Shown one piece after another: positions 11,433 through 23,500 of a stretch of 64,000 nucleotides of DNA. Position 1 is the first letter of the stretch, and each line of letters begins with the position of its first letter. The translations under genes and the position numbers were made by a program. The notes under the pieces are model-generated. The model was not told where the DNA came from. It saw only the letters and a list, made by a program, of their open reading frames with translations, and did not search any database. The DNA lies in NCBI GenBank assembly GCA_051294375.1, contig CM119264.1, positions 16,527,245 to 16,591,244 on the forward strand, given 5' to 3'. The DNA is from Paraspadella gotoi (taxonomy: Eukaryota; Chaetognatha).

Positions 11433-13956
11433 ATGAACGAATTGGCGATGGCGCCTCACCCGCTCATCCCGGGTCAGGTCAAAGTCGTCCCGGGTCAGGT
11501 CAAGGTCAAATCGATGCAAATACCGCCCCAAAGTTGCGGTTCATCTCTTGCCAGGTTCGTGATCAATCCATTAGGCCTCCCATAAAATAATTATAATAAT
11601 AATAAAAAATTATGATATAATAATAATAAGAAATTATGATATAAAAATAAATTTAAAAATTTTCCTCAAGAAAAGTTTTGAATTTGTAAATTTCTTCTTC
11701 TTTTCACATCTAAAGAAACAAAGTCATATCTAGAATCATTCATGGCAAATTTAGTATTTATTATTTTTTTATGATTTGAGATAAATGAGAAGATTAAATA
11801 AAACCCAATACGAAGAAAACAAAAAAAGAAAGAAATAAAGAAAGGTACGATTTCTTCCCCCGAATTCGTCGTCGTCGTCGTCCAGGTTGTCCAACGGCGT
11901 CGCCTCTCTCTCCGATTACTTTCACTTTCGCTCGGAACCGGCGCCGCGTGATCAAAGAGACGCCGTCGACGGCGCCGCCTCGTGGCACCGAGTAGCGAGT
12001 GGCGTCGCCGGCGTCGGAAGCGGCGTCAGCGGATGGCCGGCCTTGGACGATGCCGAGGACGACGACGACGAAGAAGAAGACGAAGATGACGACGAAGAAG
12101 ACGAACTCGACGGCGCCTCTTCGTCCTCCTCCGGCAAAGCGAGACAATCTCGATCCGCTTCCGGTCAAGTGCCGGACAGCGTCGGCCCTCTGGCACGGCG
12201 CTCCTCCGTCGAGGACCAGGCAGCTCGTCTGGGGCGCCTGGGGCGCGTGGCCTGGGCCCGCGACCAAATCACGTGGGCCAACGCGGTGGCGGCGGCGGCG
12301 TCCAAGACGATGATGGCGGCGGCGGCGGAAATGATAGAGGAGAAGAAAGGAAAAAAGGAAGAAGAGGAAGAAGAAGCAGGGGAGGAAGGGGGAGAAGAAG
12401 AGTTTGACGAGGAGGAGGACGAGGACGAGGAGGAGGAGGAAGAAGATTTTCCTCCCTTGAGATCCCCGGTGACGCCGCCGGAAAAAGACGCAGTTTTTCC
12501 GGGGTCGGAAACGACGACGATAACGACGACGACGTCGTCAACGACGACGACGGTCGAGCGGAGAGTGAAGAAGGAAGAGGAGGAGGAAGAGGAAAAAACG
12601 ACTCTGCCGTTAACGGCGCCTGTGAACAACAACAATAACAATAATAACAACAACAGTCACGACAACAACTTCGGGACGGACAACGAGACAGATCCCGTTG
12701 GTTCCGTCGAGATGAAGTACGTCCCGCCGGAAAACTCTTTTTCATTTTCCTCCTCTTCCTCCTCCTCCCTACCTACCTTTCCCGCCCCTCACCACACAAA
12801 CACCACCACCCCGCTCAATTCCACCAACCCCTCACGTTCCGTCCTTGTGTCCCCACACCCGCACTCCCCCGCGGACCGCTCTCACTTCCCGCCCTCACCC
12901 CACGTTCACTCTTCCCATAATCACGCTCGGCATCACCGTCACTCTTGTCACTCCAACCACTATTCACCACCACCCATCCTCTCTACCTCCCCCACCCCAA
13001 CGTGCCACCCTTTCATTCCCCTCGCTACCACCTCTACCACCGACCATCGATCCTTTCCCACCGCGTCAACGCCCACTCTCTCCACGCCACCACGCGCCAT
13101 CCGCGTCAACGAAAGGGCGCCGCATTCGACCCACGCTGACAGGAAGTGCGCGGAGCGGTCGCTCGCGACGGAACGGATCCTCTGGGACGGAGGCTTGCCG
13201 TCTCAGTCCACGCGGACCACGGTGAGTTGTATATAGTCAGTGGGACTGTGAACTGTGGAATCGTCTGTGATGACCTGGCGGCTGATTGTGGTTTCATCTG
13301 TTCGGTCAGTGAAAATCAATTTCGTTTGCTGTGAATTGAAAGTCGAAAGACATATTTTATTAATATCCGGTAATTTCTACTTTTAGCAAGTAGGACTAGT
13401 AATAAGTGGATGGGATTTTGAATACCATAAAAGCAAGCTCTCCTTCCAACCTATTAATTATGTGTCAGCTATTCAAATATCAAAAGAACGTTTTGTGTTT
13501 TAGTCAACTATACTGAGGAAAAGATATAAATTGGGAACATAATGTATAAAAATCTATAACTATTAAGACAATATAAATGCATACAGCATTTAACGTTTTA
13601 ACCTATAATTAACGTATATTCGTCAATATGAGTTTTGAAAGAATGGTTTTAGCAATAGACATTACAATTGAAAATAAACAATAAAACAGAAAGTTTAGAC
13701 TTGCTAAGAATAAGACCCGATGAATAATTAATTATTCGGACCAGGTGAAGTTTAGCAGAAAAAAGGTAAAAACGCCATAAGTTAAATCGTTGTTAGAAAG
13801 AAAAATAGTTCGCTAAAGGGACGTAGAAACTAATTGGGTCGACTACTGCAACAACGAAGGAGAAGGATAATAATGAGGATGGTTTGAGGAGGACGAGAGG
13901 GAGTTAACGTGAGGGGAGAGAGTGCGTAGAAAAAATGAAGGAGGGGGGAAAGAGAG

Positions 13957-13989
<33 letters not shown>

Positions 13990-13990
13990 T

Positions 13991-14045
<55 letters not shown>

Positions 14046-14210
14046 AGAACAACGAAACGTTTCCCCAAGCCAGTGATTCGCTCGAGAAAATGAGAAGGAA
14101 TTTGAATTAAAATCGCATAAGAGAAAGCAGTGAACGGACTGCCCTCAACATCAAGAAAACCACATGGGCGGAGTCACTAGGAGAGTGAAGAGAGAGAAAT
14201 AGATAGATAG

Positions 14211-14271
<61 letters not shown>

Positions 14272-16337
14272 TGAGAGAGAGAGAGATGAGAGGAGAGAAA
14301 AGACTGAATTTAAGAGAAATAATTTGTTATTAATTATTTTATTTTATTTTATTCTTATAATTATTACAAATCCCAGCCTTTTAACGCATTTTTTTGCTCT
14401 ATACTCTGCTTTCTTTTCCTCCAACACCTCGCCAACTCCCTTCAGCCCCCAGAAACCGAACCAACCCCGTCAAGAATCTCGTCGTCCCTTACGCGGATTT
14501 GCGGCGATCGGGGCGTCGGGCTTCCATACGGGCGTTCTTCCTGCGAGGGTTTGCAAGGTGAGTCGTTGCGTCAACGTCCGCATCCGCACTCCCGCCGCAG
14601 GAAGCGAAGAAAGATTCCGATTTTGACACCTTTTTTATAAAAAATTTTAAACGTTTTTAATGAGGTTTTAAAGATATAAAGAAAACCTTTTTTTTACGAA
14701 GTTTATTTACTAACACCGATTTCTCTTCGTTCAGGGATTTTTTCGTCGAACCCTGACCAAGAAAATAACCTACAAAGAATGCTCAAACACGACCATGTGC
14801 AAGATCGAACCCGCAACCAGAAACAAATGCCAATATTGCCGATTCAAGAAATGTCTCGCCGTGGGGATGTCGCACGAAGGTAGGTTAACTAATTATGCCG
14901 AAAACAATAAAGATGCGAATACTTTCAAAATATGAAGACGTTAATAGACTTAGTAAGCTGATAATAATTAAACATTTACTGATTCTAAAAAAAAATTCAC
15001 GGAAAAAAAATATAAAAAAAGACTGAAATATTCAAGAAGGATTTTCTCTCTCTTGAAAATGGAAAAAAGCTGACATTTTTAAAAGGCTGACAAAGTCAAT
15101 CACATTGGAAATAGGATCACGACCTCAATCCAACGAATACATCGCTTCCTTCTTTAACTTTAATGAGCGAATTCTCGAAGGATTGTGGGGGGGGTGAGGG
15201 ACGGTGAAGTGAGATCGAGACGGATGATGAGACGCTGAAAAGAGAGGAGAGAGAAAAGAGAAAAGAGTGAGAGGGTTAAGAGTGAGAAGAAAAAAGAATA
15301 AGAGGAGCTTTAAAAATGGGAGGTAGAAAAGGAAAAGTTTAATATCGAAAATAAGGGGGAGGTTAAAAAGTAGGGAGGGGAAGATCGGTATTGGACAAAG
15401 CCGGCAAAGTAGGTGAGGGAAGTATAAAAGCGAGTCTAGACATCAGTGTGTGCATCTGGGTGACCCAGAAAGCCTCGAGTTATGGTAAGGGAACTTTTAA
15501 AAAAGTCAATTCTAGGAAAAGTTCCATTTTCTTTTTTCTTTTCTTCGATCCTTTTTGTCTTATTTTTTTCTTCCTTCTTTTTTTTCCCCTCCCGCTCCGT
15601 CTCCCCCCCACTCTCTCCACAACACTCATTCCTTCCCCTCCCTTCGGTCCCCATTCGGCCGTTTCGCGTTCACGCGCCGCTTCGCCACGTCACGTGACTC
15701 CGAGTCATGGGCGTGTGCCGAGGCTTGTTCCAGAGGATCAAGTGTCAGGTTTATAAAGGAGTTTTTTGATTGAAGGGGGTAATTGATTAGACGGGAGTTG
15801 TAGTGGACCACTTATGGGCCATTGAAAAGCCAAATTGTCAAAACGATTTTTAAAAACGCGTAAAAGGCTTTGTATGAGGCGCTTCGAAAAAGGAAAGCGA
15901 AGGCGCAAGTTCCAAAATAGACTTTTTTTTTTTTTCCTTTCGGCTTTTTATTTTTTCCTTTCGCCAGCAACCACTTTCTTTGGCGATTTTGAATATTTTA
16001 AGGTGGACTGATTTTACGGCATACAATAAATAACCTGATGTCAGACGACGATAATTGGAAAAATAACTCGTGTTTGTGACTGTTTACACGAATACTTTCC
16101 TTTAATGCTCTCTTCTCTTTCTCGTCTCTCTTCCTCTCCAGGTCTCCTCTCTCTCTTCTCACTCTCTCTTCCGTCTTCTCTCTCCTCTCTCTCTCTCGTC
16201 GCTCACTGGCTCTCCTCTCTCCTCTCCTCGTCCCCTTCTGTTCCTTCTCTCTCTCTCCTCCCTCTCTCATCTCCTNNNNNNNNNNNNNNNNNNNNNNNNN
16301 GGGAAAGAGAGGAGAGAGAGGAGAGAGAGAGAGGAGA

Positions 16338-16396
<59 letters not shown>

Positions 16397-16594
16397 TTAG
16401 AACAACGAAACGTTTCCCCAAGGCAGTGATTCGCTCCGAGAAAATGAGAAAGGATTGAATTAAAATCGCATTAAGAGAAAAGCAGTGAAGGACTGCCCTC
16501 ACATCAAGAAAACCACATGGCGGTAGTTCACTAGGAAGAGAAGAGAGAGAAATAGATAGATAGATAGAGACGAGAGAGAAGAGATGAAGAGAGA

Positions 16595-16627
<33 letters not shown>

Positions 16628-19600
16628 TGAGAGAGAGAGAGATGAGAGAGAGAGAAAAGACTGAATTTAAGGAAAAATTGTTAAACTTATTATTTTATTC
16701 TAATTCTTAAATTTTACAATCCATATCTCACGCCACTTTTTTTATGACCTTTCCTCTACTTCTTTTTCTCCAACACCTCGCCAACTCCCTTCAGCCCCCG
16801 ACAACCGAACCAACCCGTCAAGAATCTCGTCGTCCCTCTAGCCGGATTTGCGCGATTCGGGGCCGTCGGCTTCCATACGGGCGTTCTTCCTGCGAGGGTT
16901 TGCAAGGTGAGTCGTTGCGTCAAACGTCCGCATCCGCACTCCCGCCGCAGGGAGCGAAGAAAGATCCGTTTGACCTTTTTTATAAATAATTTAAACGTTT
17001 TAATTGAGGTTTTAAAGATAAAAAGAAAACTTTTTTTTACGAGTAGTTTATTTACTAACACCGATTTCTCTTCGTTCGGGATTTTTTCGTCTGAAACCCT
17101 GACCAAGACAATAACTCTAGCAAAGAATGCTCAAACAGACCATGTGCCAAGATTTCGAACCCGCAACCCCAGAAACAATGCCAAGTATTGCCGATTTTAT
17201 TCAAGAAATGTCTCGCCGTGGGGTATGTCGCACGAAGGTAGGTTAACTAATTATGCCGAAACAAATAAAGATGCGAATACTTTCAAAATATGAAGACGTA
17301 ATAGACTTAGTAAGCTGATAATAATTACAACATTTACTGATTCTAAAAAAAAATTCAACGGAAAAAAAAAAAAATATAAAAAAGACTGAAATATTCAGAA
17401 GTGGATTTTCTCTCTCTGAAAGATGGAAAAAGCTGACATTTTTAAAAGGCTGACAAAGTCAATCACATTGGAAATTAGGATACGACCTCAATCCAACGAA
17501 TACGAGACAAAATTCCTTCCTTCTTTAACTTTAATGACGCGAATTTCTCGAAGGATTGTGGGGGCGGTGAGGGTATTGCGGTGAAGTGAGGAATCGAGAC
17601 GGGCCATGATGAGACGCTGAAAAGAGATGGAGAGAAGGACCAAAGAGATAAAGAGTGAGGAGGGTTAAGAGTTGAGAAGAAAGAAAGAAATACAGAGGAC
17701 TTTAAAAATGGGAAGGTAGAAAAGGAAAGATTTAATATCGAAAATAAGGGGGAGGTTAAAAGTAGGGAGGAGGGGGAAGAATCGGTATTTGGGACCGAAA
17801 GCCGGCAAAGTAGGCTGAGGAGTATAAAAAGCGAGTCTAGAATCAGTGGTGTGCATCTGAGGTGACCACAGAAAGCGTCGAGTTATTGGTAAGGGATGAC
17901 TTTAAAAAAGTCAATCTAGGAAAAGTTCCATTTTCTTTTTTTTTTCTTGCTTTTCGATCCTTTTGCTCTTATTTTTTTTTCTTCCTTCTTTTTTTCCCCT
18001 CCCGCTCCGTCTCCCCCCCCACTCTCTCCACACACTCATTCCTTCCCCTCCCTTCGGTCCCCATGCCGGCCTTTCGCGTTCACGCGCCGCTCCGTCTCTC
18101 GCCACGTCACGTGACTCCGAGTCATGGGCGTGTCGAGGCTTGTTCCAGGATCAAGTGTCAGGTTTAAAAGGAGTTTTTGATGAAGGGGGGAATTGATTGA
18201 GGGAGTTGTAGTGGACCACTTATGGGCCATTGAAAAGCCAAATGTCAAAACGATTTAAACGCGTAAAAAGGTCGTTTGTATGAGGCGTTCGAAGGAAAGC
18301 GAAGGCGCCAAGTTCCAAAATAGACTTTTTTTTTTTCCTTTCGGCTTTTTATTTTTCCTTTCGCCAGCATCCACTTTCTTTGCGATTTTGAATATTTAAG
18401 GTGGATTGATTACGGCATACAATAATGAATATGTCAGACGACGATAATTGGAAGGAGATGAGAGAGGAGAGAGAGAGAGAAGGAAGAGGACGAGAGAGAG
18501 AGAGGAGAGCATGACGACGAGAGAGAGAGAGAGAAGAGAAGAGAGAGAGAGAGAGACCTGAGGAGAGAGCAGAAAGTTGAAAGGCCCAAAAGAACAGTAT
18601 TCGTGTAAACAGTCACAACACGAGTTATTCATTNNNNNNNNNNNNNNNNNNNNNNNNNNNNNNNNNNNNNNNNNNTCTTTTCACTCTCTCTTCATCTACT
18701 CCTGTCCAGACTTTTCCCGTCTTGTTCACTTTTTTTTTCATTCGTCTCGCTGCAACTCTTACCCGCACTCTTAACTCGTCTCAGCGAAACTCACTATAAA
18801 TCACCCACGTTCGTCACTTACCCTTCACTCTTTTCCTCCCTCTTTCCCTCTCTTCACCGCGACCTCACCCTCCGGTTCACCTGGGGTCAGCGTCGATGAC
18901 GTCGTCGTCTCGTCCCTCGGCGACTTTCCCGTGCGCGCGCGTTTGAAAGACCGGAAGTGGCGCCCAACTGACGCCAAAATCACGCGCGACGCGGGACGGA
19001 AAAGTGGTCACGTGCCGAGGATGAGGAAGAGGAGGAGGAAGAGGAGAGAAGCTGAGAGAGGGAAGAGGAGGAGGTGTTACTCTGAAGATGAGATGCGTAA
19101 CCGCGGAAAAAGATTCGTATTCTAATGAGTCGGAAAAAGGAGGAAAGGGAAATAAGAGAGGGAGGAAAGAAAGAAAGAAAAGAAAAAGACAAAAATGAGT
19201 AGTGAATAAAAAGATACGAAGAAAAGATAGAGAGAGAAGTTTAAAAAATAAAGGAATAAACAAATAATTAAACAAACCAACAAACAAATAAAAGAGAAAA
19301 ATAAAAAAAAACGAAAAACGATACTAGAAACAAAGAATGAAAAACAAAGAAAGAACAAAAACATTGCTAACTATTCTCTAGCAATTCTTCACGCATTCGT
19401 AGAATCAAATAACACCTTGACTATTCAAAGAACTCGAGTCTAATTTCGCTGCCAAGAATTTCTCAAAATTAAGAGAGAATTCTCAGCGGAGAATCTTATT
19501 GCGCCAACGATAATGAATTCTCTTCGACGCGCGAAGAGAGAAAAAAAAACTCAATTACTTTTTTTTTTCGGCGAAGCGAGGGGGCGTTAGAGGCTGAAGA

Positions 19601-20430
19601 CGAGGTGATGGGATCGCGGGCGATGAGCCCTTCGGTCAGGCGAGTGGGCGAGCGGGTGACGAGAAGGTGAGTGGGGGCGCATGTGGGCCGCGTGGGGGCA
19701 TGTGAGACGTGTGGGCGTTGGTTCGAGAGAGTTTTAGAAAGGAGAATAACCTGAGAGCTCTTTTCCATTTTCTGGACAATTACGAAGGAGTCGCCCCGTC
19801 ATTAACTCAACCACCCACGTCGATGGACACTTTCTTTTCTTCTCTTTTTTTACCCTTTTTTTTTTCTTTTACCTCTTTTTTTTATTTAGGTTCGTTTGAT
19901 ATGCTACTTTTATTTTTTTACATACACAATAACACGCATTTTAATAAATCATTAATTTAACTCTTATTTTTTCAAAAAAAATATTTCTCCTAATAACTTT
20001 TTTTTTCTGGCTCTTTTTGAAATGAACTAAATTTTTAGCCTCGTATTTAAATATTTGTCTTCTTTGGCCAAGCCCAAGGTAAGCGACAAACATTCTCTCA
20101 CTCCTATCAATCAGATAATTGTTATATTATCAATTTTTCACCATTTCACCATAACCCCTAATTCTACATTTACCCCACCCTTCCTGTCCTTCTCTGCTCA
20201 TCTGACTCAAACTCCTTACCCCCCTCCACCCCTTCTTGCCCCTCCTCCCCTTCCTGCCCACGGAGCCCCACCCTCCACTCAATCCTTTTTCTCCATTTTA
20301 ACCGCGGAATGTCTGGTTTGAGGTCAATGAGCCGCGACCCTTTGATGACCCCGACGACGCCCTTTTTCCACTTGAAGACGCTCATCCCAGAATCTCCGGC
20401 GGAATCGTCCAATTTCTCTCACTCTCTCTC

Positions 20431-20506
<76 letters not shown>

Positions 20507-23500
20507 TCTCCTTCTCTCTCTCTCTCTCTTACTTTCTTTCTCTTTTTGTCCCTTCTTTTGCCGGACCCATATCCTCGCCTCGTTAAGAACTCCTTTTTTC
20601 CTTAATTGTTCTTCACCTTTCTTCATTCTATATTTTCTTTTCTATTGTTTTCTTTTTTTTTATTTAATCATTACAAAGATGTATCCTTTAAATACATATG
20701 TTCGCCAAAAAATCAGTTCCAGACTGCCAAAGTACGAAGTGGTTGTAACTGTAGTGTCGAGCGCTTTCCTCGTCGTTATCGTCCTCGTCGCTCTCCCTGT
20801 CACCATAGCAACGGATCCGAGTCCATAATTCGTCTCTGATGAGAAAAAAACTGCTTCCAAATGACGAAAACTGCCGGAGAAACGATAAAGGGAAAAACAA
20901 AAACGAACGATGATTGCGACGACGACGACGACGACGACGACCGCGACGACGACGACCGCGACGAAGAATAAGGAAAAAGAAAACTACTTCTATGTATATT
21001 TTTCAGCAAAGGAAGTTGTCGGTGATTCATTCGCTGTCGTCGAGAAGAGAAACACCACATAATCTCTATGCAGTGACACTGTAACGACGACGATGACAAT
21101 GACGACGAAAACGAGAAGCGAATCGACAATTTCTCGAATTGACGGCGATGACAACGACGAATCTGTCGCTTCGACTTCGATAACGACTACGACGACGACG
21201 ACGAAAATGACGACGACGGAAGCCGGAAGGCGTAAAATCTACATGAGAATTCAATCAAAGGACGAGTTTTGGATTCCGCCAACAATTTTGAAGAGGAAAG
21301 GGAGGAAAGGAAGGAAAGGAATGGAATTGAGGAAATAGGGGTAAAGGGGAGGAAGAGGAATGATTGGGAGGAAGACGTGGACGGAAAAGAATCGGAGTTG
21401 ATATTGGGAAAATTATCCGTTAGGAGAAAAAGAAAGAAGAGATTCAAACAGAATATATGTCATTTTTCTAAAACAATTTTAGAAATTAAGAAAGATAAAT
21501 CTAAAATTTATTTAAAATTTGAAATTAAAAAGGCTTTTAAAATTGTTTTGTCAACCGGAGAAAATCTGTAAACAAGCAAACATTTCTATAAAGTTATTAA
21601 ACAAAACAGTTATTCCTTCAATAAATAATTTATAATTTTTTTTTCTTGTCTCAACCTTCCTTTTCAGCGGTCCGCTTTGGTCGAATGCCAAAACGCGAAC
21701 GACAAAAACTCTTGATAGAAATGCAGGAAACGCGAAGGGTAAGAGATATACCAAACAAAACAAAAACAAAACAACAAAACGAAACGAAACGACTGACGGA
21801 CGAAACCAGCGTAAAAGAGAAATATTTATAAAAAAAAAAGGAAATCAACTGATGTTATTTTTTTGTTCAGGTGAAACCCGAAAAGCTGGCGGAGATCAAC
21901 GCCCTCTCGGAAACTCTGACGGGGGCGTTGGTCGAAGTGTTCACGAACCCTCGACCTCCCAACCCCCTCGGTTCCATTGGGGTCCACAACGGGTCCCTCA
22001 ACGGACCCTTCAACTCCTTGAACCAGGGGACGGCGATGCCTCATCAACAGCTGCTGCAGAGACAAGGAACGTTTTTGGTAAGTTCGTAGTGTCTGTTTAT
22101 TAATTTATTATTAAGGATAGATAATACCAAGTCTTAGGGAATGTACTTGAATCTTCATGGAATAAGATAACGAGGAAGAAGAACTTTCAACCTTAAACCT
22201 TAAACAATTCTCTTCCAGGAGGAGAACGGGAACTACCCCTCCCACTTCCCCCCGCCTTACGGGGCGCATCACAACCCCGTCGTCATGGGATTCGCCGTCA
22301 ATGGGACGCGAGCCGTCAACCCTCACCCTTTGCAACAAAACCCCAATCTCTACACCAATCACCCCGCCCACCACCCTACCCAGTACCACCCTTGGAGCAA
22401 CGAACAACAGCAGCAGCACTCCCAACATCCCCATCATCACAATCACCCGAACAATCAAAGTTGGTTCTCCCCACCCGAATTGCAAGGAAATCATCAGCTG
22501 GCTCAGTACAATCAATCCAACGGGGGCTTCAACGGTCAGTCCATTTTGTTGGTTAATTAATTAATGATGCCTGCAATATTGTTTTACACTGAGTGATTAT
22601 GGATTAGGTTTTAATGTTTAAATCTAAAACTAGGAGATAATTAATTATAATGGTTACATAAAATTTGGTTAAATCTATATACAAAGGTTTAAAGATTTCT
22701 CTCCTATCGTAACTCTCAACGATTTCCACACTAAAAACATAAAGATGATTCTCAATTGATCTGGGTTGACTTAGGCCACAACGCTTACTGCAAACCAGAG
22801 ATGGACGACCCGGTTTTGGAATTCCTCGCTGACGAAGGAGTCGGAGGTGGACCCCCTCTCGATACGGAGCTTCTCCTTGAACAGGTTATATATGTCATTA
22901 TACGGCGATGCTCTTTTGTATAAATCGATTTTTTTTTTCGTTTTGTCGCAAGAGGTCGGGGAAATCTAATTACGGTAAAAACAAAAGATATAAAATTGGT
23001 TTTAATTCGAAAAAAATAGAAATCGAAATCAGTTTATTCAATTTGAATATTTTAAAAATTAATTTAATACTTAGTAAATAGTAAATATTTAGTTTGTTAA
23101 CTTCATATATATTAAAAAACATTACATGTCCGGTCACTACCTCACTACAGTACCATCGACTGATTTCTGCACAAGTGGAGTCGACAGCGAAATTCGCGAA
23201 GAAGGTCCCGGGTTTCAGCGCGCTTCCGATGCAGGATCAGGTGCTGCTCCTCAAACACGCCGGGTTCGAGATCGCCCTCGTCCAGGTAAATCTCCCAGAC
23301 CCTTAACTACCCATTTTCTTCTCAGCACCCTCTTTTATTCCCCATTTTTAATCAATCCGGCAGTTGGCGCCACTCGTCCGCAAAGACGCCCATCTTCTCT
23401 CGTGGGACGGCGCCCAGTCTCTCTCCCGGATGTCGGTGATGGCCAACGAGGATCTCCACGACGTCTTCGCGCAGAAACTCATCTTCTCCGATCGGCTCAA

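Larger units (their letters stand above)
13940..18454. repeat. Noisy tandem duplication of ~2.15 kb
   Basis: Block 13940-16075 is repeated at 16301-18454 in the same order: GA tract, GTTAGAACAACGAAACG sequence, second GA tract, first-finger exon, second-finger exon, TATA-containing segment, CACGTG segment. The copies differ mainly by single-base insertions and deletions, many in homopolymers, rather than substitutions, and a 25-N gap separates them. That pattern fits unpolished long-read gap filling or unmerged haplotypes better than an old genomic duplication. Protein-coding exons are damaged in both copies, more so in the second. Confidence 0.85.

Noticed and set aside
16795-17237. A second, tandem nuclear receptor gene
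   Set aside because: Only the zinc-finger region is repeated, introns are copied too, and differences are indels typical of sequencing error.
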